Shown in pieces: positions 10,796 to 23,560 of a stretch of 64,000 nt of DNA (position 1 is its first letter; each line of letters opens with the position of its first letter). Source of the DNA: Chelonoidis abingdonii. Taxonomy: Eukaryota; Chordata; Testudines; Testudinidae. The stretch covers positions 55,781,024 to 55,845,023 of the forward strand of contig NC_133777.1 of NCBI RefSeq assembly GCF_003597395.2. The letters are read 5' to 3'. The translations under genes were made by a program, and so were the position numbers. The notes below the pieces were generated by a model that had not been told where the DNA came from, did not search any database, and saw nothing but the letters and a program-made list of their open reading frames with translations.

Positions 10796-11925
10796 GTAAG
10801 TTTGTACTTCAATTGTTTATGGCTTTTATGTGGAAACATGTTCAAAAGCTAAATAACTGGAATATTAAAAAAAAACCCAACAAACAAATTGTGTGCTTTT
10901 TGTGCACTTTGAACCTTTTGAGCTTCCTGGTTTATCAAGTAGCCTTGCAAGCAGTATATTTCAAAGGCAGAATGTAACATCTGTATGTTGTGGAGATAAA
11001 AGTGTATGTGTGTGTGTGTAATGTTGTTTGTTGTAGCATGTACCCAAATATAAAGTAAATATTTGATTTTTAGGAGATTGGATGTCCTAGCATCTATCTA
11101 GCAGAAGGAACAGATGAGAGGGTGAGAGAAGTAAAGTAGCACTCAAGGATGTGACAGGCTGCTGATGTGGGGCATGCAGCGCAGTTAGGCTGTGCCAGTT
11201 GTTGAGGTCAGTGAGACCTAAAGTCACAAGCATAAGTCCCATCCCTGAAGTATCCATTGCTGTTGATAGGCTTGAAGAGAAGGGACTGTTCATAGCCAGT
11301 GAAAATTTGTGTAGAGCTTCTATGTGTGCTTGTGTCATAATCACTCATTAACTAAGACCATCATGCCATCAGGATCTCTGTTTTCTGAGAATTCAGTTTG
11401 TCTGATTTGTACCCATATTCCACAAACACAGGACCTCTATTTTTCCATTTTGATCCCTTGATTTATCAAACCTTCTTATTAAATCTACTATACGTCAGCA
11501 TCCTTAAATCTACTACCCCTTTGTCTGTGCTTCCTCTGATCTACTATATACCATATCCGTCATTTAACTCTATCTGCGATGTGGTGCTGTGCCCGTTAAA
11601 ACCTTTGCATTAGTAATATAACTTTAAATGTTGTTTGTAACATCTGTGGTGCTTCCCCATTCTAGGAATAAAGAATATTGTAAATATACTGTAAATAAAA
11701 GTAGAAGCATTGAATGGCAAGTTTTAAAGATTGTGCCCAATGCACATGCAGTGGAACTTACTTACATTGGAGCCTCTGGAGAAGAGGGTTCATTTTCAGA
11801 GGAGTTTCACAATAAATAGAGCATCCACTATTTAAAAGAGGGAGCTAGGAATAAGCCTGCTTCTCATCTTCCACCTACCCTGCCGGTATGATATCTTTTT
11901 GCCTACAACTGGCTCTCTTACTCTG
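10796..11925 (+). other. APBA2 intron, unassigned part
   Basis: The intron starts with GTAAGTTTG. A short GT-rich microsatellite lies near 11003-11020. No coding segment or clear repeat was recognised. Confidence 0.5.
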
Positions 11926-11929
11926 TTGT

Positions 11930-12960
11930 TTAGCTCTGGTAGTGGTTTTTGTTTTGTTTTTGATCCTCTTACTTTTTTTTTATTTTTTATTTAGGGTATA
12001 CATTTAATTTGAGCCTCTATTGTGGTGTTTTTAAATAGTTTCCATGCAGCTTGCAGGCATTTGACTCTTATGACTGTTTTTTTTAATTTCTGTTTAACTA
12101 CCCTTCTCATTTTTGTGTAGTTCCCCCTTTTGAAGTTAAATGCTACTTGTGGTGGGTTTCTTTGGTATTTTCTCCCCTATGGGGATGTTACATTTAAATT
12201 ACATTATGGTCACTATTACTGGATGGTTCAGCTATCTTCACTTCTTGGAGCAGATCATGTGATCAATTCAGGATCAAGTCAGGAAATGCCTCTCCCCTTG
12301 TGGGTCTAGGACTAGCTGCTTCAAGAAGCACACATTAATGTACTCAGTCTGTCTGGAGATAGTTCAAGTCCCCCATTATTATTGGTTTTTTTGTTTTGGT
12401 AGCCTTTCTAATCTACCTGAGCATTTCACATTGCAAGGAGATCCTGGCCAGGTGGTCAATAATATATTCCTATTGCTATACTCTGACTAGTCAAGCATGG
12501 AATTTCTGTCTACAGAGATTCTTTGGTACAGTTTGATTCATTTAAGATTTTTTATTAAATTTGACTCTGCTTTCTTTCACATATAGGGCCACTCCCGCAC
12601 CAATGTGACCTCCTGTATATTTTGTACCCTGTTATTACTGTTTCCCATTGATAATCATTGTGCCACCAAGTTTCTGTAATACCTATTATATCAATGTTCT
12701 CATTTAATACCAGGCACTTAAGTTCACCCATCTTAGTATTTAGCCTTCTAGAATTGTATACAAGCACTTACAAAACATGTCAATATTTAGTTGTCTGCTT
12801 TCATGTGATGTAATTGAATGAGAATCTCTTTCATTGGACTGTTTCTCTTCTGTTCCTACCTGTACTTCATCAACTTCTATCCTCTGCTCTTTACTAGGGT
12901 ATAGAGTATCCCCTTTAAAAAATCCTCCCTTATGGAGGACCGTTTGCTTCTCCACACGAG
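11930..12960 (-). mobile_element. CR1-type LINE fragment, endonuclease domain
   Basis: The minus strand carries the start of an ORF2 apurinic-type endonuclease: VYNSRRLNTKMGELKCLVL then DIIGITETWWHNDYQWETV (about 12620-12760), with the Glu of the TETWW box typical of LINE endonucleases. The upstream spacer at 12740-12960 is an inverted copy of 8190-8360. The downstream part to 11930 resembles the rest of the endonuclease but is very degraded. It sits in an APBA2 intron, antisense to the gene. Confidence 0.7.
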
Positions 12961-14852
12961 TCGACTTGCGCAGTTCTCCTCTGAATCCCTCCGAAGCAGT
13001 TCTGAAGTGAGCTTGGGCAGTAGAGGGGAGGAATGGGCACAGATGGGAGCGTGTGAATCATTCCCCCCAACTACAGTCAGAAAGGCTAATAGAGACTGAG
13101 GCACAGTCTGTATTTCTCTACCCCTTGCACTTCCTCTCCTCCTTCACCTGCACACACTTACCCCCTTAACTGAACTTTCAGTGTCACAGCTGTTTCAGTT
13201 CATCCTGGTTTGGTTCCACTTAGTGGACATTTACTATGTTCACCATTTGGTGTATGGTCATGATTCAGTTTGAGTTAGTCTCAACATTTACATTACTGTT
13301 CAAAATGAAGTATACCAAATTTACCAAACAAGTCTCAGCATTTATAGTAAGCGGTGAGGAATAAGGAGGCCCTGCAATGCAATTCAGTTATGAAAAGTCA
13401 CAATTTGGATTTGAAGGCCAAGAACAACTGGCACACGTTTGATTTATATTTTAAAATACATTACTCTAATAATGCAACTTTATTACCATTTGACTATTTG
13501 CATTTTAAAAAGCAGAATTTTCTAATTGCTAGATATGTAATTATAAAGGATCAGCAGGCTAAAAATATATAAATAAATAAAATAAAAAATACCAAGCACT
13601 TTTTCCTCTTGATTCAGCATTAGCTTAGAGAAGGGATAACTTGCCTGAATGGCTATAATTAAATGTCCTCCACTTCAGTGCCATTATCTTGTTATGCATG
13701 CATCTGCTAGTTATTTACATGCCTCATCAGAACACAGACTTGCTGTATTTGCTTTCATTCTGCATATCTCCTTTGTGCAGGATGTAAAGCCATTAAATTC
13801 CTGAATGGTCGGTAAACGACCTGAATGTATTTTTTTTTTTTTTTTTAAAAAGGCCTTTTTAGGCTTGGTTTTGTTCCCATAGCACATCAGACAGACATGT
13901 ACGGTTGGGAAGGATGAAAAGCAACGCTTCCCCATCTCTGTAGGATTTAATTTCCTTGCTCAGTGCAGAGCTGTGCTCTGGGAGATGCTTTCTGGTACTC
14001 TGCAAACATCTGGCTGGTCAGGTTGTGCTAGCTTCCCTGGTTTCCAGCTGAGGGAACCGGAGCAAATGGAAGGAGATGAAAGGAGCAGAAGTAGATAGTG
14101 TAGAACAAAAGCAAACTGTTCTTGTTCCAAAGTCAGCTAAAAATGCATATGTGATGAAAGCAGTGGCTGTAGTTGCCACATGTATGTTGTGTCATCATGA
14201 ATGGGGAGGGAGGTGAACATGAGATAATCTCTCTCAAGATGTGGTTCACCTTTTGTGCAAAAGCTTGGGAGCCGCTTGCTTAGAAATGATGGTAGCATTT
14301 AAATGTAATAATTCCCCTCTAAAGGGGCATTATGTTTGTGGTTCATGGGTTATATCAGGTTAGTGTGTGTCCAGTCCTATCTTTACTAGTGATATTTATC
14401 ACTTTTCATCTATAATTTCAAAGCTGTTTACAAAAGAGGGGTTCTGTTTTAAAAGTGCAGTAAAATGGCTGTAACTTAGCAAGTGATTAATATTTTTTTT
14501 CCTTCATCTTACGCTTCTATATAGGGAATTCCCCCCTTTTATGTATATTTTATACCCGTAACAAAATGTGTGCTGCAGGATTTAAATACATGCAGTACCT
14601 AACATTCAAAATTATTTCAGTGAAAAAATAAACAATGTATCAGAGTTTAGCCATTTGCTCTGAATAAATGGTTGAAGAACAAAGAATTTAACTGGCAGAG
14701 TTTTACTCTTAATGTATTACTGTCCATTACACAGTGGGCAAACTGGAATAAAACTCGTTATTTATGTAAGTGCTAAGGTTTTCCTTATATTACAGATTGT
14801 CACTTAACACACTGGAAAATCTGTAACAGATGGAAAAAACCATACAGATCTA
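12961..14852 (+). other. APBA2 intron, nothing recognised
   Basis: Mostly AT-rich unique-looking intron sequence with a T run near 13830-13846. Short ORFs here are not conserved-looking and lack recognisable domains. Confidence 0.4.
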
Positions 14853-15658
14853 GGATATGGCTACACTGGAGAGTTGCAGCACTGGTGATGGGGTTACAGC
14901 GCTGCAACTTACTCTGTGTCCACATTTGCAAGGCACAGCCAGCGCTGCAACTCCCTGGCTGCAGCGCTGGCTGTACACCTGGTCTGCTTGGGGTGTAACG
15001 ATTGCAGCGCTGGTGATGCAGCGCTGGTCGTCAAGTGTGGCCACCAAAAGCGCTTTTATTGGCCTCCAGGATATTAGGAGGTATCCCAGAATTCCTGTCC
15101 ACAACAAACCGGAAGAATGGCTGAACTACGAGCTCCCCAGACCTACTTATCTAAAAAACAAATACAGCTGCTCTTTGCTCCAGCGAGCGAGCAGAGGCAG
15201 GGGAATTGCTTTGGAATGTTCACAGCTGTTTGCGAGAGGGGAGGGGGGAGTCCGTGTTGAGCAGCTGCTTATGTGGTCTGAAGGCTATTCAGGAGTGCAT
15301 AATTTGCATTTAGTGAATAAGAGAGGGGTGGGGGAAGGGTCAAAACTTTTAAAATGATTGAAGGTTGGTGCTGTGTATATTCCAGTCCTTAGAACTTGCA
15401 AGGCAGGGAGCTGAGAACAGTGTCAGCTCCAAATATCCACTCTCTGTCTCCCCCACACTCCCTGTCACACTCCACCCCACCCCCGTTTTGAAAAGCACGT
15501 TGCAGCCACAATGCACCACTCCCAACAGCACTGCAAATGTGGTCACACTGCAGCGCTGGTAGCTGTCAGTGTGGCCACACTGCAGCACTTTCCCTACACA
15601 GCTGTACGAAGACAGCTGTAACTCCCAGCGCTGTACAGCTGTAAGTGTAGCCATACCC
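14853..15658. mobile_element. hAT-like non-autonomous element with CAGCGCTG repeats
   Basis: The ends are inverted: GATATGGCTACACT on the left and AGTGTAGCCATACC on the right. The interior is full of the palindromic word CAGCGCTG or near variants (for example near 14897, 14940, 14961, 15004, 15020, 15551). No transposase coding is visible. ORFs inside it are by-products of the repeat. A target-site duplication was not clear. Confidence 0.6.
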
Positions 15659-15718
15659 CTAGTTCTATCTTTGTTCTGCTACCTTTCCCCCCATTCCTTC
15701 AGAAAATAGGCTATAGGC

Positions 15719-16230
15719 CAGAGCCAGGTAAACTACAGGGACCCTCCTGCCCAGCCCCTGAGCTCCTGGCCCTGGAGGCTAGCCCCTGGCCCCTGCCCCG
15801 CTGCTCCTCCCTCACAGCCTCAGCTCACTGCGCCACTGGCGCAATCCTCCGGGCGGTGGGGCTGCGAGCTCCTGGGGCAGCGGAGCTGCAAAGCCTGGCC
15901 TGACCCGGTGCTCTGTGCTGTGCGGTGGTGTGGCTGGCTCCCACCGCCGGTGCAGCTGCCTATCCTGCTGCTCTGAGCAGCACTGCTGTAGCGCCGCCAG
16001 CCACCAGTGCTCTAGACGGTGCGGTAAGGGGGCAGGGGAGTTCGGAGTGGTGGTCAGGGGGCGGGGTTGTGGCTAGTGGTTGGGCGGTCAGGGCAGAGAA
16101 CAAGGGGGTTGAATGGGGGTAGGGGTCCCCCAGGGGACAGTCAGGAAGGAGGGTGGTTGGATGGCGTGGCGGGGGTCCCAGGGGGCAGTCAGGAATGAGA
16201 GGAGGGGTTGGATGGGGCGGGAGGGGGGAA
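15719..16230. mobile_element. hAT-like GC-rich element with minisatellite tail
   Basis: It starts CAGAGCCAGGTAAACTAC, matching the left end of the element at 52324-53012 (CAGAGGAGGGCAAACTAC). It ends in G-rich tandem units built on GGGGGCAGTCAGGAA and GGTTGGATGG, the same units that flank the N gap at 52.6 kb. The right terminus (GTTTGCCCACCCCTG type) is missing, so the copy is truncated. Confidence 0.5.
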
Positions 16231-17117
16231 GTCAGCGGCTTACTACTTAATGGTAATATCCCTTTTCTGAACTTGCCAATTGAATCTGGTACTGTGGCCA
16301 CATGGACTACATGAGGTATGCTGCCATGTATCTTGAATTCTGATGGAAGCTTAACATTTTAGAATGCTAAATTTGTGGTTGTATTCATTCTGGAGATAGC
16401 TAATGAAATCATATTGATCTGAATCTATTTTGTGGGAAGGGAGGGCTAATTTTGGGTAGCATATTTTAGCCCAGGATGCTTATGCTCTCTACAGTATGAA
16501 TCTAGTCTCCTTGTTAGCATGTTTTTTAGTTGTTGTTTGTTGTTTGGTCTTTTCTTTTCATGCACATTGATGCAATGGACAAAGCGTTGCAGAACAAGGG
16601 AACAAATCAGCATATTGTTCTAGAGCCATTCCCATTTTTGTCCATTGTATTAATATTTATACTATCCAATGAAAACAAATGGTCTTTCTGATACAATTAC
16701 CTATATTTAAATGGCCCTTTTCACTTATTGTGTCCTGATAATAAGCACTGGAAAGATGCTGCTGCTGTCATGATAAACCATAGCAGATTACATATTGCTA
16801 CCTACAATAGATTATTGCTTTAACAGCATTCTGTCTCTGGCTGCTTTGCAGAATATGCTCCTTAATGAAGATTAGCCGTTTAAACAGTAGAATGTTAATT
16901 TTAGATTTCAGTTCAGTCTGGTGTGCATGTAGGCCCTAAATGGTACATAGGCTTTGTGCTGGCTTTATGTACAGGGGTGAATTGCATCTGTTGTTATCTA
17001 AGTCCATTGTGCCAGTCAGTGCTGGATTTTCCTGGGCCGTCTGGGAAGAAGCATATCATTCTCCACCCAGCTCCCTTCCCACATATAGATACGTCACCCT
17101 TTACCTCCCTGTGCCCA
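16231..17117 (+). other. APBA2 intron, nothing recognised
   Basis: AT-rich intron sequence. No exon or repeat boundary could be supported. Confidence 0.4.
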
Positions 17118-17960
17118 TGTCATAAATAGATAGCTAAGGATTAATGTTTCTTTTACCTGTAAAGGGTTAACAAAGGGGACCAAACACCTGACAAGAGGAC
17201 CAATCAGGAAACCGGATTTTTTAAAAGCTTAAGGGAGGGAATTTGTGGGTCTTCTTTGTCTTGGGTCTGTGTCTTTGGTCTGTCTCTCAGCTATGAGAAG
17301 CTTCTTTCTATCTTCTAACCTGCTGTTTCCAACTTGTAAGTACAGGTAGAAAAACAATATAGGCTTTTATGTTGTTTTGGTTGTATTAACATGTGTGTAG
17401 CTTGCTGGAATGTTTCAAATTGGATATCTTTTTGAATCAGACTGTTTATTCATTTTTTTCTTTTAAGCAATTGATCCTGTATTATTGTCATCTTGATACA
17501 GAGAAATTTTGATGTCTTTTTTCTTTCTTTTTTTTGTTTTAATATAAAAGTTTCTTTTTTAAAGACTTGGTGAAGTTTTTTTTTCTGCTGGGTCACCGGG
17601 CCTAAGGAAAAAAGGGGAGGGAATCTTTTGTTGTTAGAGTCTAACGGAGGATAAGCTCTGCAAGCACCAGGAATTGGGGAGGGGGAAAGAGAGAGAAGAA
17701 TCATTCTGGTTTTCCCTTGTATTTGGGTTTGTCGCTTTGTGGAACAGAGAAAGACATGCTTCTGGTAATTTGTGATGTAAAGGGAGATTGCAACCATATG
17801 CTCAAGGTTAGCCCAGAGAGGAAAGTCCTGGGTGGGAGAGAGAGGGGGTAAGGGAAGTGGAAGTATTTCCCTTTGCCGGTAGGAAAATCAGAGCTTTGGT
17901 GGTGGGTCCCTACCAGGAAAGTTTGGGGGGACCAGGAGCGAGGCAGGCGTGTTCAGCGTA
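17118..17960 (+). mobile_element. LTR of an endogenous retrovirus-like element
   Basis: The block begins TGTCATAAATAGATAGC, the style of a turtle ERV LTR remembered as starting TGTCATAAACAGATAG, and runs through a leader-like purine-rich region towards a GGCAAGCGAGATAAGATC block. That block recurs at 23305 as GGCAGCGAGATAAGATC, which looks like the primer-binding/leader zone just after a 5' LTR. The right end is uncertain because the assembly degrades from about 17960. No gag, pol or env coding is visible. Confidence 0.5.
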
Positions 17961-20900
17961 TCTAGCGATGGCAAGCGAGATAAGATCACCGGCGGGTGAA
18001 TTAAAGTCACCACAATTGGAGAGTGTCATTGCTAAGTGCCACCCAGAAGACTCCACGTAATTTCCAATGGCACAAGATCAGATGGTAGATTTGGATAACG
18101 CTAAGGTTCCGAGATTTTGGGAGAAAGGCTTATGATTATCGCTCGCATCGATTGTCGCGTAGACGCGGAGTGCGCCAACCATAGCCTGGCACAACCCTTC
18201 TGAACTGCCCCAATATATTCTACCGAAATGCTGCTATTGTGAGGCTAGCAAGGCCTCAGCTGTCGAGCTAAATCACGAACAGAAATCTGGCCGGAAGATT
18301 TCACGTGAATCACAAGGTAGGTTGGAGACTCAGCTGCACAACTAATTCTAAGCAGCGTGCGGCGTATACGCATGCCACTGACCATTCTCACTTCTGCCTC
18401 TACACATTCACTAGGTGCCTATGGATCTTTGTAGACGACTAAACTTAGAGGTACAATTAATATGAAGTGATCTACGGCATAGATGTTCTGATTTGGCGTG
18501 TTCAGCGTGGTAGACTCTAATCTGCGAGCTGACTACATTGCCTCAGACCGAACTGAATTAGCAGAGAGAACACGTTCACACACTACTCACTACTAATCTA
18601 TGATCACTCCGCACTAGTATCAAGTGCGTTATATGAGTTCCTTGAAGAGACATAATTTCATAGCCTATTACTCTCACTAGTATTCATCTGAGAGGTTCCT
18701 TACTAGTGGGATGCATCAATTCCCTCCTCCTAGAGACGAAATCTCGAAGTGCTTCTCTGCCAATGGACCTGCATCATTCAATTGCGACCAACGAGCTGCA
18801 CAGGATATTGGTTGTAAATATTTAACTAATCACATACTCTATTAAGGGCACTGACATTTATTTATCAGAATCATGAAATCTAAGATCATTGATACATCAC
18901 AAGGCCACGTGCCCTTCACCTGCTCTTAGCTCTATTTTACCTTCGCTTCACGATGAACGAGGAGACACGTCTACACTCTCACGACAGCTTCTACCATACA
19001 AATCACGTGTGACGTTATGTCGCCACATCAAGCACTCGAGAGTAAAGCGTCTCAAATCACCAGTGTCCTCTCCTAGGATTGGCTACTCCTGATGATCTCA
19101 TGAGACAATGTGTCCGCAATCCAGTCTCTGAGACATGGGACTTCCAGCGAAGTCTATATCTCACAGATAGGAGCATTACTGCCTTCAATATCGGTGCTCG
19201 TTACCCATGATATCGTTCTGACCTATTCTATAGGAGACATCGCATTCAGCGGCGCTTTTTCTTGCAATATCTTGATCTCTTCTAGTAATAATATACCACA
19301 CGAATTTGAGAAGTATGAGTCTCCTACTTTCTCTGCCCAGACTGACATGTTGACTGTCTAGCATTAGAGCCTCGGGACTTGTTTAACGACCAGGTTTAAG
19401 CTAGGAGGGTGGCTTCTCAACTAGCCCACCCCTTCCTGGTCTCTTCCCTTAAACATTCTTACTCACAGACTATACCCAAGTCCTTGCTCCTCGTGAGGGT
19501 TGCCACCAGGGCAAACAACTCAATGGCCCATTGGCATTAACGATTCAATTTCGCTCTTGTGGCAAACACACTGCTGTATGGCTATGCTGAGGGCACAATG
19601 GTTACATTTGACAAGTCCTGAAGGGACCCGGTGGCTTGCTTTAGGCACCAGGGCTTCCTTTCTAGGACCTAGGGAAGGTCCTGCTCAAGGCCTGCAACTT
19701 GCACCTGGGCGTAGGTTTGAATTGCTGCCGTGGTTTCATGATCTATGCTCATAATTATTCAATCTAGTTATCAAGTAAACATCTCTTCCCTTCCTCCAAC
19801 TTCTCAATTGCCAGTCCCTACAACTGGGGTAGATCCACCCTCCCACCCTTCCCGGTCCAACACAGGGTGGGAGAGAGGAATGCTAAACCCCTCTCCAGTT
19901 TCTAGAACTTTACTGTGAATGAGAGGCGGCACACCTTTAATCATGCAATACCTCCACATATACACACAATACAATCAAAGCAAACATAAAATAACAAGGC
20001 TAAACCAAATAAGATGGTGTAAATCTGCAGGGTTCCCACTTCTCAGATTGCTCACCAAACTGTGACAAATTTCTGTTACCAATCTTATCCCTCGTGTCAG
20101 GTGATCAGGCTGACACTGACAGGATTGTTGGGGGAAGATTAAAGAAAACACAACCAAACTGAAATTTAAAAAGGCTTCAATTAATAAAAAGTATAGAACA
20201 ACAGACAGAGTGTTGGGAAGCTCCCACACACTCAGGAAAAACATTAATGCCCCAAGCCCTAGCCACTTTCAACTCACCAACCGTACGTCCAGACTGCCAC
20301 TTCTGTGTATAATGGCAGGAGAAGGGGGAGAGGTGGACGGAGATATCCCTGTATACAGCTTGTCCAGAATTTCCTACATTGCTTCCGCTCTTGAGGGCTG
20401 TCTTTTACGCCCTGGAACCTCCTGCCAGAGTCTCTTTTCAGAGATTCAGTCCAGGTCGGCTGCCTATTGGCTTCTCCGTGGTCACCAAGCCACCACTGAC
20501 CTTTCGGGATCACAAAGCACATGTTGATCTCACTGGACAGTTAAGCTTTGCAAATGTAATCTATTTTAACTATTTAAGTGCATTTAAGTAAATATAGAGG
20601 GGTTTAGATTGCTCCACCCATGCGAAAACACCTATCACTGGCTGGCTTCTAGCGTGGAAGGAAAAGTTGAGGCTCCCTTGTGGAGGATTCCCCATCAATA
20701 CAAAATGACAACTGTTCAATCCACATATCTGCAAGATACTGGAATAGGGCAGTGCCCTTAGAATTTGGCCGATATTATTTGACAAATTTTGCCAAAGCTA
20801 AGAGCAAGCATCAAAAAGTGAACATAAGAACAAATCATAAAAGCATGTGATCGTTGGGAGGTTCTAATTGAAGGTCTCCTTAGCAATGAACCCAATTACT

Positions 20901-23299
20901 GCTTCAGAGCTGCAAGCAGTTCACAGAGGGAGTTGGAAAGGGCAGTCGAGGGGGGCAAGTTCATTGCCATCTTATGAAATTACTACATCACTTATGTGAA
21001 ACAAAAAGCTTTTTAACTATAGTGTAGAAAGAATGGGCAAGCCAGACAGGAGTGGGGCTATCATTTATCACGAATGCAGAGTATGAATTTGTGGTGGTGG
21101 AATTGATGTGCAGGAGCTCCTGCCAGAGATCGCAGCCCGTTGGAGGCCAGAGTGGAGGGAATGGAGGAGAGCAGAGAGTATACTGATGAGCTTCTATGAG
21201 TGAATTGCATGGTACAGGCGGGCCCGTTGAGGGATAAGAAGAAGCAGGGAGGCAGAGAGAGGACATGGGATCTCAGATGGTGATCTAGCTGCAAGGAGAG
21301 GAGAAGAGAAGTATATGTGAGACAAAAATCTGGGATCCACTTGAGATTTCCGCTTCTCCTGACTGGCTCCTGGTCTTCACTCCTCACATAGCGTGTCTGA
21401 CGGAGTGGACAACAAGTGATGAAGCTCATCAGTAACTCTCTGCCTCCCTTAGTCTCCTCCTCAATCGGCTCAAGTCGGTACGAGTTCTGAGGCAGGGCCC
21501 TGCACCAAACACACATACCACACCACAGGAAGTATATACATGCTGCATTCATGAAAACTGATAGCCCACTCGGCGGCTTTGGATCTTCCTAAGCTACTAG
21601 GTTATAAAGCGTTGTTTATCAATAAGTTGAATGTATTAATTTACAGGCTTTACAGAATGGAAGTGAACCTTGCCCCCCTCCGACTGCCCTTCCAACCCCT
21701 TTGTGAAACTGCGTTAGCAGCTTGAAGCATGTATGTGGTAATATGCTAAAGAATGACCACTCAATAGAACTCCAAACGATCACATCTTTGTATGATTTCA
21801 TTATTTTCACTTTGATGTGCGCTTATGCTTGGCACATTATGTTCTAAAGTTAAATATATATCGGCCCAAATCAAGGATGCCATTCCAGTATCTGCAGATA
21901 TGTGGATTGAACAGTTCGTTCATTTTGTATGAATGGGAATCTCACAAGGAGCCTCAACTGTTCCTCCACGCAGAAAGCAGCCAGTGGTTTTCGCATGGGT
22001 GGAAGGCATCTAACCCCATCTTATGATTTACTAATCACTTAAATATTTACAATAGATTACATTGCAAGCTTACGTCCAGTGAGATCACAGTGTGCCTTTT
22101 ATCCGAGTCAGTGTGGCTGGTGACACGGAAAGCCATAGGCACCGGACTGGGACTGAACTCTGAAAAGACGCTGAGAGGTCAGGTGTAAAGACACACCTCA
22201 AAGAGCGAAGCATGTAGGAATCGGACAGCTGAATACAGGATATCTCCCGTCACCTCCCCTCTCGAACATTAATACGACAGAAGTGGCAGTCTGGACGTAC
22301 GTGTGTGAGTATGGAAATGTTAGGGCTTGGGCTTAATGTTTTCCTGATGAGTGGGAGCATTCCAACATCTGGTGTGTCTATTATTTATTATGAAGGCTAA
22401 AATTCAGTTATATGGTGTGTTTCTTAATCTTCCCACACTCCTGTATGTCAGCTGATCACTGAAAAACGAGGGATAGATTGGTAACAGAAATTTGTCACAG
22501 TTGGGTGAGGCAACTGAGAAGTGGGGAACCCTGCAGAATTAAACTCATCTATGTTTGCTTGTTATTTATGTTTGCTTGATTGGTATTGTTGTGTTATATT
22601 GGAGATTGCATGATTAAAGGTGTGCCGCTCTCATTCACAGTAAGTCTGAGAACTGGAGAGGGGTTTAGCATTCTCTCTCCACCTGGTTTGACCGGGAAGG
22701 GTGGAGTGGATCTCCCAGTTGTAGCAGGACTGGGCAATAAGAGAAGTTGGGAGAAAAGGGAAGAGATGTTTACTTGATAACTAGAAGGAATAATTAAGAG
22801 CATAGATATGAAACCAGGCAGCACATTCAAACCTACGCCCAGGGAAGTGCAGGCCTTGAACAGGATCCGGTAGAAAAGGAAGCCTGGCTAAGAACACGGT
22901 CCTTCAGGGACTTGTCAAAAGTAACCATTGTGCTCAGGCATAGCCAATAACAGCAGTGTGTTTGCCAAAGAGGAAATTTGAATCGTTAATGCAAATGGCC
23001 ATGAATTTTTGCCTGGTGGAACCTCACAGGGAGGACTTGGGTAGTTTGTGAGTAAGAATGTTTTTAAGGGAAGAGACCAGGAAGGTGGGGGCTAGTGAGA
23101 ACCACCCTCCTACTAAACTGGTAGTGGAACAAGCCGGTGGCCCTTGAAGGGACGGTTCAGAAGAAAAGCAGGATCAGGCCAGAACGGGCAGGCAACAGAC
23201 AAAGAGATTGGGAAAACAGGTTGAAATTTTTTGAGGGCTATAGTGGAAAGGAAGGAGTAGAGTATATCTGCCCGNNNNNNNNNNNNNNNNNNNNNNNNN
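17961..23299. other. Probable assembly artefact: noisy gap fill with foldback and 25 N
   Basis: Bases 17973-18950 align by eye, with dense small insertions and substitutions, to 23300-24060 in the same orientation. Bases about 19370-23270 form an imperfect palindrome centred near 21300. The divergence between arms is mostly indels, as in uncorrected single-pass long reads, and a foldback fits a read that passed a missed hairpin adapter. The block ends with exactly 25 Ns at 23275-23299, a size some gap-filling programs use for an overfilled gap. ORFs inside should not be trusted and the true intron is probably shorter. Confidence 0.75.
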
Positions 23300-23560
23300 T
23301 GGTGGCAGCGAGATAAGATCCATGCTGGTAATTAAGCTTGGAGGTTCATGCTAAGCACCCAGATTTTGGACGCTAAGGTCCAGATTTGGGAGAAAGGCTT
23401 ATGATAGCCCATGCTGCCCCACTTGCCTGAAACCCTCACCCATTCACCTGTTTGTGAGGCTGCAAGGCCTCTGCTGCACCAACACCTGGCCTGGATCAGG
23501 AATCCAAGAGGTGGAGCCAAAGCACAACTTTCTAAGCAGTGTGCGGGGTAAGGCAGTTAG
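23300..23560 (+). mobile_element. ERV-like leader after the LTR
   Basis: Starts TGGTGGCAGCGAGATAAG, a plausible primer-binding-site/leader junction, followed by GACGCTAAGGTCCAGATTTG. It is the clean version of the noisy 17973-18150 block and probably continues the LTR element of 17118. No retroviral coding sequence follows. Confidence 0.4.

Noticed and set aside
15960..16301. Proline-rich 113-codon minus-strand ORF
   Set aside because: Made of the G-rich minisatellite tail of a hAT-like element.
20540..22060. A natural large palindrome or cruciform
   Set aside because: Arms differ by many small indels, the block abuts a duplicate of downstream sequence and a 25-N gap, which fits an artefact better.
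19975..22830. Several ORFs on both strands inside the foldback
   Set aside because: The sequence appears to be uncorrected read data; arms are copies of each other.
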